Source: Watersipora subatra
Lineage: Eukaryota; Bryozoa; Gymnolaemata; Cheilostomatida; Watersiporidae
Reading direction: 5' to 3'
Length of the DNA stretch: 64,000 bases
Assembly: GCF_963576615.1 (NCBI RefSeq)
Contig: NC_088712.1
Coordinates: 33,799,155-33,863,154 of the forward strand
In this document: positions 1 through 13,400 of the stretch, piece after piece
Numbering within the stretch: the stretch's first letter is position 1
Layout of the letters: each line of letters opens with the position of its first letter
Notes under the pieces: generated by a model
Seen by the model: only the letters and a program-made list of their open reading frames with translations
The model's database searches: none
What the model was told of the DNA's origin: nothing
Translations under genes and position numbers: made by a program

Positions 1-943
1 TAAGCGCACAGAAATCTACATTCTGACTAATCCTTGCACATTATAAACTTGGAGATACATGCCTTCAGATCTTATTGACGCGAGAGGATGTTAGCTGGCT
101 TTTTGAGATTATACAGAAAATTATGTTTGCAACCTTCAACCAAAACATAAAAGTGCATTCTAATTAATGCATTTTGTGTTTAATTTAGCCTATGTTCTCT
201 TATTTACTGTAGCTGAATTGATCTGAGACAACATTTCCTCATCAAGCAGCGTTTTTCCACCAAAGACCAATATCTATGAATATGAAAGGTGCGAGGTGTG
301 CGTACTGTTTTCACAATTTTACTGCTGCAGCCTATATGTGCCCAATAGACACTATCCAATTTAAAATACAGCTAATTTTCATAATAGCATATATGGAGCA
401 CATATCGGGATTTTATTAATTTTTTTGTTACACTGTGAAGCGGGAAAAATATCGTAACCAGGAACAGTAAGAACATCCTCTCCCACATCGTAAACGAAGA
501 AAAATGTATGTTAGGGTCACCATATGCCGGGTTCCGCTGTACATAATTCTTAACGACTTGTTTTTCTACACTTCATCAAAACTTTTTATATGATAATCTG
601 GTCATGCACTCATGTCAAGCTAAACATACACAGTTATCAATGTGTCTAACAGCAGTACTATTGTTACCTGCCCTAGTACCATTGCACTAGTACAGGTAAC
701 AAATAGTGATAACCAGACTATAAGTTCTTAGCTTACATATTAGGCTCATTGTAGGTGAAACAGACAACATGCTCCGCAATTCGTAAACTATCTTGTAAAC
801 CAAAGTTCTGCTTATAATTTACAACTTTGAAAAACAAAGTGTTCCCAGGAATATTGGTATTGGTGTCTGCAAAACATGCAGACACCAATATCAATATGTT
901 ATTGAACTTTTTTTGCTCATATTTTCATTCGCAGTGCAAGCAA
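1..943. other. AT-rich stretch, probably TDRD9-like intron 7
   Basis: No exon, RNA gene or mobile-element end was recognised here on either strand. Confidence 0.4.
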
Positions 944-1327
944 AGTCATCAGCGCCAGTTATCAGTCATCTGTTCCAGTTATCAGTCATCTGCACCAGTT
1001 ATCAATCATCTGCACCAGTTATCAGTCATCTACGCCAGTTATCAGTCATTTGCGCCAGTTGTCAGTCATCTGCACCAGTTATCAGTCATCTGCACCAGTT
1101 ATCAGTCATCTGTGCCAGTTATCAGTCATCTGCACCAGTTATCAGTCATCTGCACCAGTAATCAGTCATCTGCGCCAGTTATCAGTCATCTGCTCCAGTT
1201 ATCAGTCATCTGCGCCAGTTATCAGTCATCTGCACCAGTTATCAGTCATCTGCGCCAGTTATCAGTCATCTGCGCCAGTTATCAGTCATCTGCGCCAGTT
1301 ATCAGTCATCTGTGCCAGTTATCAGTC
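944..1327. repeat. 20-bp minisatellite, about 19 copies
   Basis: Unit ATCAGTCATCTGCGCCAGTT with single-base variants. A unit not divisible by three lets three ORFs of 82-167 codons run through it; these have no independent support as proteins. Lies in TDRD9-like intron 7. Confidence 0.97.
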
Positions 1328-1408
1328 TAAAATTTATCTAATAACTCTGTCTAAATAGCGAGAGACAATAGAGTCTACTGAGTTAAAAGCAATAATCACA
1401 TGACATAC

Positions 1409-1483
1409 CGTAGGAGAAACACTGTGGATGAACCTCTTCACTATCAGCAATGCCAGGTCAGTGTCTTGGTCTCTTTCGTGGAC
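1409..1483 (-). CDS. TDRD9: TDRD9-like coding exon 7 (DEVH box completion)
   Basis: Twenty-five codons in phase 0, VHERDQDTDLALLIVKRF..., completing D-E-V-H. Acceptor CTCTTAG|GTC, donor ACG|GTATGT. A 43-bp minisatellite begins about 22 bp upstream of the acceptor. Confidence 0.85.
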
Positions 1484-4400
1484 CTAAGAGCAGAAATTAA
1501 TACAGACTTGATACGCTAGAAACAGGAAATCACAAGGAATGACGGTAGACTTAATACACTAAAGACAGAAAGTCACAAGGAATGACGGTAGACTTAATAC
1601 ACTAGAGCCAGGAAGTCAAAAGGAATGACGGTAGACTTAATACACTAGAAACAGGAAGTCACAAGGAATGACGGTAAACTTAATACACTAGAGACAGGAA
1701 GTCAAAAGGAATGACGGTAGACTTAATACACTAGAGACAGGAAGTCACAAGAAATGACGGTAGACTTAATACACTAGAGACAGGAAGTCACAAGGAATGA
1801 CGGTAGACTTAATACACTAGAGACAGGAAGTCACAAAGAATGATGGTAGACTTAATACACTAAAGGACATGGAGCACACCAAGATTTGAAGTAGCCAGTT
1901 GCAAGACCGACTGTCAAAGATAATTTATCAAATCCTTCCCTTTATCGTATTCGTCAAAAACTGCTCTAATAATTTTTACCGAATAATATAAACATGACGA
2001 GCGAATGCTCATGCGATAGAGCTACATTGCTGACAGGTATTAATAAGCACAGGATGTCATCACTTACCTACCAAACAGCTAATGTAATATCTTAGCTTAA
2101 ATTGACCAGATATGATATCGCTTGCTGCAACGATGATAACGAATTCAGACCCACCGGTCCGGTGTTCCAGTATGACATCTGTTATAACGTGACAAGCCAG
2201 CATGCTAATACGAACTCCATCACCAACTCTAACATCCTCTAACAACTATACTGACCTCATCGAGAATGATGTGGGTATAGGTGTTGAGACTCCTCTCCTT
2301 GATGAGCTTCTGAAGGAGAATGCCCGTCGTCATGTAAGTGATCATTGTCTTATCGAGATCAAGCTTTGTGTCTCTTGCAACTTGATAGCCACAGTAAGTG
2401 CCTTCTTGCCAGCCTAATAAATACGATCAGACACATTCAATCATGTGATCTCATACCCTAGTAGTATATGAAAGTGTTCTACCCTAGTAGTATATGAAAG
2501 TTTTTACCCTAGCAGTATATGAGAGTGTTCTACCCTAGGAGTATATGAGAGTGTTCTACCCTAGTACAGTCATACTTCGACTTACGAGCTTAATGCGTTC
2601 CGAGACTGAGCTCGTATGTTAATTTACTCGCATGTTGGTGCAATTTATTTATATATAGAACCATTAAATATATATTGATTGGTTTCCATACTCTAACAAT
2701 GCAAATAAAACACTCAAAACAAAATATTTTAACAGAAAGAACATGTTGGTTATTGTCCTAATTTACCAAATGCTTTCAAAAAGCAACAACTAAAAAATAA
2801 TGCAAGGAAATGTGATTAATTAAAATGTAAAATTAAATACATACAATAGCAGCTAACGCTAGCATTTGCCAGAGAGGGAGATCTAAGTTATCCTTCATTA
2901 CAACAGTTGACTCTGATAAATTTGGATTTTATCAATGTCTTAAAAGACAAACGTAGAAGCAAACCTAAAAGCAAACTTTCATTTTTAACTTGACGTATTT
3001 AAAATTTCTTCGGCGTTCGTAGTTTGAAGTTTCTCGCTGGTTAGCTAATTTTTCCTTTGTTTCGCTTTCACGACTAGCCGGCCGTTTTAAGATAATCCTA
3101 TCTAAAGACATTTGCCTTTGTCGCCCTTTCAACATGATATGAGAGTGTTCTACCCTAGCAGTATATGAGAGTGTTCCACCCTAGGAGTATATGAGAGTGT
3201 TCTACCCTAGGAGTATATAAGAGTGTTCTACCCTAGCAGTATATGAGAGTATTCTACCCTAGGAGTATATGAGAGTGTTCTACCCTAGTAGTATATGAAA
3301 GTGTTATACTCTAGTAGTATATGAGAGTGTTCTACCCTAGTAGTATATGAGAGTGTTCTACCCTAGCAGTATATAAGAGTGTTCTACCCTTGGAGTATAT
3401 GAGAGTGTTCTACCCTAGGAGTATATGAGAGTGTTCTACCCTAGTAGTATATAAGAGTGTTCTACCCTAGGAGTATATAAAAGTGTTCTACCCTAGTAGT
3501 ATATGAGAGTGTTCCACCCTAGGAGTATATGAGAGTGTCCTACCCTAGTAGTATATGAGAGTGTTCTACCCTAGCAGTATATAAGAGTGTTCTACCCTTG
3601 GAGTATATGAGAGTGTTATACTCTAGTAGTATATGAGAGTGTTCTACCCTAGTAGTATATGAGAGTGTTCTACCCTAGTAGTATATGAGAGTGTTCTACC
3701 CTAAGAGTATATGAGAGTGTTCTACCCTAAGAGTATATGAGAGTGTTCTACCCTAGTAGTATATGAGAGTGTTCTACCCTAGTACTATATGAGAGTGTTC
3801 TACCCTAGCAGTATATGAGAGTGTTATACCCTAGCAGTATATAAGAGTGTTCTACCCTAGTTGTATATGAGAGTGTTCTATCCTAGTAGTATATGAGAGT
3901 GTTCTACCCTAGCAGTATATGAGAGTGTTATACCCTAGGAGTATATGAGAGTGTTCTACTCTAGTAGTATATAAGAGTGTTCTACTCTAGGAGTATATAA
4001 GAGTGTTCTACCCTAGTAGTATAAGAGAGTGTTCTACCCTAGGAGTATATGAGAGTGTTCTACCCTAGGAGTATATGAGAGTGTTCTACCCTAGCAGTAT
4101 ATAAGAGTGTTCTATCCTAGTAGTATATGAGAGTGTTCTACCCTAGCAGTATATGAGAGTGTTATACCCTAGGAGTATATGAGAGTGTTCTACTCTAGTA
4201 GTATATAAGAGTGTTCTACTTTAGGAGTATATAAGAGTGTTCTACCCTAGTAGTATATGAGAGTGTTCTACCCTTGCAGTATATGAGAGTGTTCTACCCT
4301 AGCAGTATATGAGAGTGTTCTACCCTCGGAGTATATTCGCTCACCTCTTTCTTTACACACTCTCTTCGCGATGCTGATGGCAGCAATCCTCCTCGGCTGC

Positions 4401-7400
4401 GTCACAGCAATCTTACACCTGCGACCTGCCTTTGCGTACTCATCTAATATGTACTGCGGCACCTGTTCAACAGCATTAACGCTCAATAGACGGTCAAACT
4501 GAAAACTCAACAGTAACTATAGACCCTATCTATAGTCTATAGACTAACTATAGACTATAGATATAACTATAGACCCCGACAGCGATTCTAAATTATGACA
4601 GAAAATGTTTTTACAACAACTTGAAACGTTTGATTTGCTCACTCCTAGTACTGAGTTCACCTTTGAACAGGCGCAGATAATAACAAATAATAATAAAAAA
4701 TATGCTCCAATAAAATAACTTGCCCTCGATAAGTTATCAACTCGTGACCCTCGGTATGTCGCCAACCCCCGGCCCTCGGTAAGTTCTCAACTCATGGCCC
4801 TCGGTAAGTCGTCAACTCTTGGCCATCGGTAAGTTATCAACTCGTGACCCTCGGTAAGTTGCCAACTCGTGGCCTTCGGTAAGTTATCAACTCGTGGCCC
4901 TCGATAAGTTATCAACTCGTGACCCTCGGTAAGTTGCCAGCCCCCGGCCCTCGATAAGTTATCAACTCGTGACCCTCGGTAAGTTGCCAACCCCCGGCCC
5001 TCGATAAGTTATCAACTCGTGACCCTCGGTAAGTTGCCAACTCGTGGCCTTCGGTAAGTTATCAACTCGTGACCCTCGGTAAGTTGCCAACTCGTGGCCT
5101 TCGGTAAGTTATCAACTCGTGGCCCTCGATAAGTTATCAACTCGTGACCCTCGGTAAGTTGCCAACCCCCCGGCCCTCGATAAGTTATCAACTCGTGACC
5201 CTCGGTAAGTTGCCAACTCGTGGCCTTCGGTAAGTTATCAACTCGTGACCCTCGGTAAGTTGCCAACTCGTGGCCTTCGGTAAGTTATCAACTCGTGGCC
5301 CTCGATAAGTTATCAACTCGTGACCCTCGGTAAGTTGCCAACCCCCGGCCCTCGATAAGTTATCAACTCGTGACCCTCGGTAAGTTGCCAACCCCCGGCC
5401 CTCGATAAGTTATCAACTCGTGACCCTCGGTATGTCGCCAACCCCCGGCCCTCGATAAGTTATCAACTCGTGACCCTCGGTATGTCGCCAACCCCCGGCC
5501 CTCGATAAGTTATCAACTCGTGACCCTCGGTATGTCGCCAACCCCCGGCCCTCGATAAGTTATCAACTCGTGACCCTCGGTATGTCGCCAACCCCCGGCC
5601 CTCGATAAGTTATCAACTCGTGACCCTCGGTATGTCGCCAACCCCCGGCCCTCGATAAGTTATCAACTCGTGACCCTCGGTATGTCGCCAACCCCCGGCC
5701 CTCGGTAAGTTATCAACTCGTGACCCTCGGTATGTCGCCAACCCCCGGCCCTCGATAAGTTATCAACTCGTGACCCTCGGTATGTCGCCAACCCCCGGCC
5801 CTCGGTAAGTTATCAACTCGTGACCCTCGGTAAGTCGTCAACTCTTGGCCATCGGTAAGTTATCAACTCGTGACCCTCGGTATGTCGCCAACCCCCGGCC
5901 CTCGGTAAGTTCTCAACTCATGGCCCTCGGTAAGTCGTCAACTCTTGGCCATCGGTAAGTTGTCAACTCGTGGCCCTCGGTAAGTTGTCAACTCGTGGCT
6001 CGGCTGTTGGCTGGCAAAGAAGCCAGAACATTCCATCTAACAACGCGTCGCAGCGAATGTTGAGACTAACACTCAGCAAGCCTCATAAAGGTCACAGAAA
6101 CGAGAGCCTGTTGGCGAGAAACGGCCTGTAGCTAGAGTTCAAGTATACATGTACGAGAGTTTTTCCTGCATTTTTTGCACGACATTTCATCGAACGGATT
6201 GACAGCAATGACATTGCACGATAAATATGACAACCATTTATGGTTTTAACATTATGTTTGGATGCAAAAAACTGAGCTCTATCGCACATCCTTAACACTA
6301 GAGTTGTTAAGGATGTGCGAACACTAACCCTTTGACCAAGTATAAGCCCCCCAAAAACAACCGAAACTCATGTAATTTATTTGCGAAAATTCAATAAAAT
6401 CGATATTTTATGAACATGCATAGCTCAAATCTTAAATTTATTTCTACGAACAAAATTTTTTGTACATAAACATTCATTCACATATCTACTACTCAAAAAA
6501 AAATACAACCATGTGCAATTGTCCCTGTATGAAAGGCTTGGAAGCATTTTTTTTGGTAGAGTCAAATGCTATAACGTAGCCGTGCGAGCCACCATAACGA
6601 TCGTTTTCTCTGTATATTCCAAATATATTAAAAGTCCAAAAAGTTTACATCACTTCTATCATTTGAAATATTTTTATTCTGATCAGACGAAAAATCACTA
6701 ACAATCGCAGGATCAAATAATCTTTTATTTTACAGTTTTGAAAGTCGAGCGGATTTTGGCTGGTTTTCCCAACTTTTATTTTTTCCAAGGAGGCGCGATT
6801 TGTTTAGCTTTTAACCCAAAACAACGCCTTTCAGATAATCGTTTCATATTGTAAATCATCGACCGATATCTTGTTGATGATATTTAAAACTCACTAGTGT
6901 TCATATCTTTTGTTTAACGTTACTAGGTGACAGCTTTATAAACGTCTACCGAAATAGACATAAATTTCGTTTTCCCACGCAACCGCTAAACGACATTTTT
7001 GTCGTTTCCCCTGCCAAAGGGTTAACACTAGAGTTGTTAGTTACGCTCTGGCTGCATGTAAAGCGAGATTTATGTGTCAAAATATTTTGCCATGCTCGAC
7101 GAATCAAAGTACATCATGTCTTTGAGATAACATCGCTCAACAGAAACTGTATAAATAATTCAACAATTTCTTTCAAATTACCTCATCATAACGATATCTG
7201 CCAACAAAATATCTGACAATAAATGGTGATGAAAAACTTTTGGCCTACAGCTGTAAGACACCCAGCAAGTGTAGGCGGAATACGTTCGTAACCAATTTGT
7301 CTACAAATGTGAAACAGGATGAGATAATTCCAATATTTTAATACACGTGATTGATAGTAAGTCAAGCAGTCTCCTTTGCATGCAAACATCTTGTACGGAC

Positions 7401-10400
7401 ACACAAAGTTGTTAAGAGCACAATGTTTTTCACCTGGGTTGTCTTTCCACAGCCTGTCATTCCTTCTATGATGGTGACCTGAGTTGACTCAATTGTTTGT
7501 ATCAGCTACAAATGATATACAGTAGCTTTAGAATTATGTATGAAAACTAGAGGAACGCAAAGTGAGATAGCCTGAACTGATGGCATATCTAACCGCCTGT
7601 TAATGTCATATGATCTTGAGAGAAGCCCTCAAGATAAAAAAGGTAAAATCTCACCTAAATATAAAGCACCGTGTCCAGATAACCCTTCATTAGAAGTTAA
7701 TTAGGTTGCCGTGAATGTTAAAACAACGGCAACAATTATAGCAACAATTAGAGTAACCGTTGCTATAGGAATATACTGCAACTCAATCGGTTCTTTTTTG
7801 CAAATTACAAAAAAACTTATGGTAACTGCTAAATAACTTCTACAAATAATCTCATATAGCGTTAAACCTAACGCATTATATAAAACTAATAATACTCAAT
7901 TTATAATCAGTAAAAATGAGCTTTTTGGTTGCTCCACCTTGCAGAAATGTGAATAGAAGTGTGGGCACGGTGTGGCGTAGACTTAGAGATGAGGTGTTGC
8001 TATAGATACAAGGCATGACTCATAGACTTAGAGATGAGGTGTTGCTATAGATACAAGGCATCTCATAGACTTAGAGATGAGGTGTTGCTATAGATACAAG
8101 GCATAACCAGGGCCGTATTGTTCCATGAGGCAGCCTCTGCTGTGCAGAGGCAAACTTTCAGCACCCATAACGGCCAAACGGTGAATTCCTTGTTGTTTAG
8201 TGTCGACAATGTTCGGACGAAAGGTGCGAACGTATTGTGCAGAGCTCGTTTTCACAATTTTACTAGTGGTTGCAAACCTAGCGAATCCATTTCGACAACA
8301 TTGTTTACTGCTGAGAATGGAACGGAAAACAGACGTTTCGGTTTTGTCTGTTCTGGATTCACATATTTAATGATAACGATTAAGTTTAAATGTGCTAGAC
8401 GCTGTTGAACTGACGAAGAGTTTTGATTTTGACGATTACCATAAATTCTGGACGTCTAAAACATTTACTTCTACTTAAGATCAATATTTTGATGGTTATG
8501 GGAAGCCAATTACTTACAGGATCGTGTAGAATAGTTCTTGGCTGGCTTTACTAGCTTTATTGCAGTTTCACGAAATATTTTGACGATAGTCACTTGACTG
8601 ATTACAATTTGCAAACGATATTTGAAATGTTTTCTTTATTATTATATTTGTTGTATCGACGCTGTGTGAAGCAAACGTGTTTAGAACCATCATTCGAACT
8701 AACTTCTACTTCATTGCATGGAATTCAACTAAGGATTTTCTGAGGCTGCATACATGTAACAGCCGATTTAAACTCTTCGTAATTTTGTGTTTTATTTTTT
8801 TAATATCTGCTTGACAAGCTCTAGTCACGTATTATATGTCTATAATTTGTTTGTTTAGTGAGCTATATTATTATCTATATTTGCATGGAAATATTTTTTG
8901 TACAGTTTTTATTTTATTCTCACTCGTTGAACCTGTTTATTCATGGGTAAAGGTAGTACCATTAGCACCAAACCTGATCACCCAAAGCGTGAGAAGAATC
9001 TCTAACCTTGTTAAATTCAAAATCAACCATCTTCAAATTTAAACAATCTTCAGGAAAGAACTCTGACATCACGTTGAACTTTGAGTCACTCAGTGACGGC
9101 TGCTCTTGTTATAGATCTAGATAGCTCAAATTAGCTTCATTGTTCTACCATAATTTTTTCTCAGCAGAGTAGCAAACCTAATATTCAATTTGAAATAATC
9201 TTTAGTCTTCTATTTATAGATTTGCTGTTTAGAGTTTATTATCAAATCTTAATCAATAATCATAAGATTTTGCTTTCTTGCCCCTGGCACAAGTTTACAT
9301 ACCACATGACATGTATTCAATAATTCGTACGGAACGTGATACACAGCATTCTTGATGATTTTTGAGAAATTTTTCTAGTATTATCCTTGCCTGTATAAGT
9401 TGCAATAATACAATTAAAACTGCTCTCAGATAGGGTTTCTTGTGTGTGTTCTGTAAGTTTCTGTTCGATTTTCTGGAGGGCGTTGCACCCCTCCCAAACC
9501 CACCCCGCTGACCGCTCAGGCCTACAGCCCTCACAAGTTGCCTAAAGGGCTACTCAAGATATTGGCAGAGGCATCCTAAAAATGAACAATACAGCCCTGG
9601 GCATAACTCATAGACTTAGAGATGAGGTGTTGCTATAGATACAAGGCATGACTCATAGCCTTAGAGATGAGGTGTTGCTATAGATACAAGGCATGACTCA
9701 GACTTAGAGATGAGGTGTTGCTATAGATACAAGGCATGACTCATAGACTTAGAGAAGAGGTGTTGCTATAGATACAAGGCATGATCATAGACTTAGAGAT
9801 GAGGTGTTGCTATAGATACAAGGCATGACTAAAACTAGACGGAGTTTAAACTCGCTTAGTTTAGCTAATCCTATAATAAAAATGTTGTTTCAGGAAGGTT
9901 ACATTATTTGCGCATAAAAAATTGTATAGATTGAAATAAAATTTTCTAACAATTAGCAAGGCTTGACAAACAAACAGATCAGTAACACAGGTTTGGGTAT
10001 GTTACTACTACATACTCTCCTGGTCTTCACTTCAATTTTGAAATCAACAAAGTACATTCAATACATCAAAATCAAATATTTGCCGTTCATGCAATTTGAA
10101 AGCTTCTCGTTTTAATGAGCAGCGGTGGCAAACCTCTTCTTACATGGTACCACGCTCAACATTGAGATAAATCTTGCGGGCCAACACGTATGCACAATAT
10201 TAATGTGAAGATTCACAATGTAAGCTCGAGCTGTAACATGATTAACAACATCAGACGAATATTTAGCCATTTAACCTTTTAATGTCCACTTAAATTTCGA
10301 CTCGTCTTACACGGAAGCATTTGCCTCAGAAGTGCTTCAGTGAAAGACAGCACATTGGGTGAACATAAGAGGGTCTCGTAGCGTCAGAAGTGTTCCAGTA

Positions 10401-13400
10401 AAAGACAGTAGAATGGGTAGGTATTAGAGGGTACCATAGCCTCAGAAGTGCTTCAGTGAAAGACAGTAAAATGGGTAGATATTAGAGGGTTCCATAGCCT
10501 CAGAAGTGCTTCAGTGAAAGACAGTAGAATGGGTAGATATTAGAGGGTACCATAGCCTCAGAAGTGCTTCAGTGAAAGACAGCACATTGGGTGAACATAA
10601 GAGGGTCTCGTAGCGTCAGAAGTGTTCCAGTAAAAGACAGTAGAATGGGTAGGTATTAGAGGGTACCATAGCCTCAGAAGTGCTTCAGTGAAAGACAGTA
10701 GAATGGGTAGATATTAGAGGGTTTCATAGCCTCAGAAGTGCTTCAGTGAAAGACAGTAGAATGGGTAGGTATTAGAGGGTACCATAGCCTCAGAAGTGCT
10801 TCAGTGAAAGACAGTAGAATGGGTAGATATTAGAGGGTTCCATAGCCTCAGAAGTGCTTCAGTGAAAGACAGTAGAATGGGTAGGTATTAGAGGGTACCA
10901 TAGCCTCAGAAGTGCTTCAGTGAAAGACAGTAGAATGGGTAGATATTAGAGGGTACCATAGCCTCAGAAGTGCTTCAGTGAAAGACAGTAGAATGGGTAG
11001 GTATTAGAGCGTACCATAGCCTCAGAAGTGCTTCAGTGAAAGACAGTAGAATGGGTAGATATTAGAGGGTACCATAGCCTCAGAAGTGCTTCAGTGAAAG
11101 ACAGTAGAATGGGTGGACATAAGAGCGTACCATAGCCTCAGAAGTGCTTCAGTGAAAGACAGTAGAATGGGTAAATATTAGAGGGTACCATAGCCTCAGA
11201 AGTGCTTCAGTGAAAGACAGTAGAATGGGTAGATATTAGAGGGTTCCATAGCCTCAGAAGTGCTTCAGTGAAAGACAGTAGAATGGGTAGATATTAGAGG
11301 GTTCCATAGCCTCAGAAGTGCTTCAGTGAAAGACAGTAGAATGGGTAGATATTAGAGGGTTCCATAGCCTCAGAAGTGCTTCAGTGAAAGACAGTAGAAT
11401 GGGTAGATATTAGAGGGTTCCATAGCCTCAGAAGTGCTTTAGTGAAAGACAGTAGAATGGGTAGATATTAGAGGGTACCATAGCCTCAGAAGTGCTTCAG
11501 TGAAAGACAGTAGAATGGGTGGACATAAGAGCGTACCATAGCCTCAGAAGTGCTTCAGTGAAAGACAGTAGAATGGGTAAATATTAGAGGGTACCATAGC
11601 CTCAGAAGTGCTTCAGTGAAAGACAGTAGAATGGGTAGATATTAGAGGGTACCATAGCCTCAGAAGTGCTTCAGTGAAAGACAGTAGAATGGGTAGATAT
11701 TAGAGCGTACCATAGCCTCAGAGTGCTTTAGTGAAAGACAGTACATTGGGTGGACATAGAAGGGTCCCGTAGCCTCAAAAGTGCGTCAGTGAAAGACAAT
11801 AGAATGGGTAGATATTAGAGGGGCAATTAGAGTGAGATAAAAAAGGGATTACAAATTTTTTTATCTGGCATCTAAAAAACAACAAGGAGACAGTCGCTAT
11901 GGAAAAATTACGACACTCCGACCCCTATTTAAAAGGTTATTTGAATATTTCTACTATAATACGTCGTTCCAATAAACTTCATAAGAGTGGGCCCCATAAG
12001 CCAGCTTTATGGACCGGATGTGACCAATGGGCCATAGGTTGAGACAGCTTTATGAGCCGAATGTGACCAATGGGCCATAGGTTGAGACAGCTTTATGGGC
12101 CAGATGTGACCAGTGGGCCATAGGTTGAGACAGCTTTATGGGCCAGATGTGACCAGTGGGCCATAAGTTGGGTGCAGCTGAGCATTAAATTACAAATAAA
12201 ATATGTTTTGGCTATTCATAAAAGCATATAGCTAACTTTGCGGCTAAGTTATGCGGTAAAAAGCTCGAAATAAAAAGTTCCTTAGCCTACATTATAAACA
12301 TTATTAAAGAATATGCTGTAGCATAGTTTTATGAACTTAAGATGAACACTTACTAAAGTCAACACTTTCATTAATATTCAATGAACAAATCAAACATTAT
12401 GGTATCCCATAAAGAAATTATAACAAAGATTTATTTTAGTACCTTTTCTCTGTGTGATGTTATGGGTAATTTATCGCTGTATACTGTCTGTCTGTAGCCT
12501 TTGTACGCCACTTTGGCATCTTGTATGGGCATGTTAAAAAGCTGCCCATACATGGTGGACACAGTGGAGCCAGTCATACTGCTAGTCTCCAACCTATCCA
12601 AGGTTGCCGTGTCATCCAACTTCTGTCAAGTGCATGGAAATTAAAAATAGAGTCTGTGACAACCAAGCTATCAGCAAAATATTGTGACAAGCAAGATAAA
12701 ACACTCCAGGAATAATTAGCTCGATCAGTTGTTCCTTAATTCATGTCTTTGACAAGCTAATTGTAGCTTATGCCATAAAAGAACATCACTCACCAGAGCA
12801 GACAACTCCTCGGAAGCATCAGCCGAGTCGGCCTGTGTTTTCTTAAATTCTTGAACATATGCTTTCCCATCACGGTACCTCGCACTTTCCCTACATCATG
12901 CATAAGCCAATGCACAGATGAACCTTAGCCTGTTTCCATACATTCAAAAACTGTAGCTAAGGATATTGAGTCTTTCATTAATTCTTTGTAGGGACTTTAA
13001 AATAATACAAACGAGATAACCCCAGCAGGGCAGAAAAATTACGATATTTACAGTAATTGAAACCTTTACTATAATAAAAAATGTGTCTGTCTGTTTGTCC
13101 CCATGCGTCGAGTTTGAAAAAAAGATCTTTTCAATGGGATTCACATTCAAGACATTCAGCTGGTTAGGCTGACACCTGAGTCAATTGAGTTGTTCGATTG
13201 GCTCAGCTGGTAGATAAGAATATGTGTACAGATGGCTATTACACCTGACAACCTCTCAAGGCAGACCAGACTGCCTTAGAGTACAGTACTTACAGGTACT
13301 TAGCATCGTAATTTAGCAACTTACAACTCATGATTTACAGGAGCTTTAATGTTAATAATTTAGCCTGAACTAGTTTTAAAACATGGATTTGCCAAATTGC

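Noticed and set aside
2060..2245. Minus ORF as the next TDRD9-like exon after 2256
   Set aside because: No VHER sequence or helicase motif; a proper VHER exon with good splice sites exists at 1409-1483.
8118..8408. ORF in the hAT-type element as a transposase fragment
   Set aside because: No zinc-finger or hAT dimerisation motif; it starts at the terminal repeat and is likely chance.
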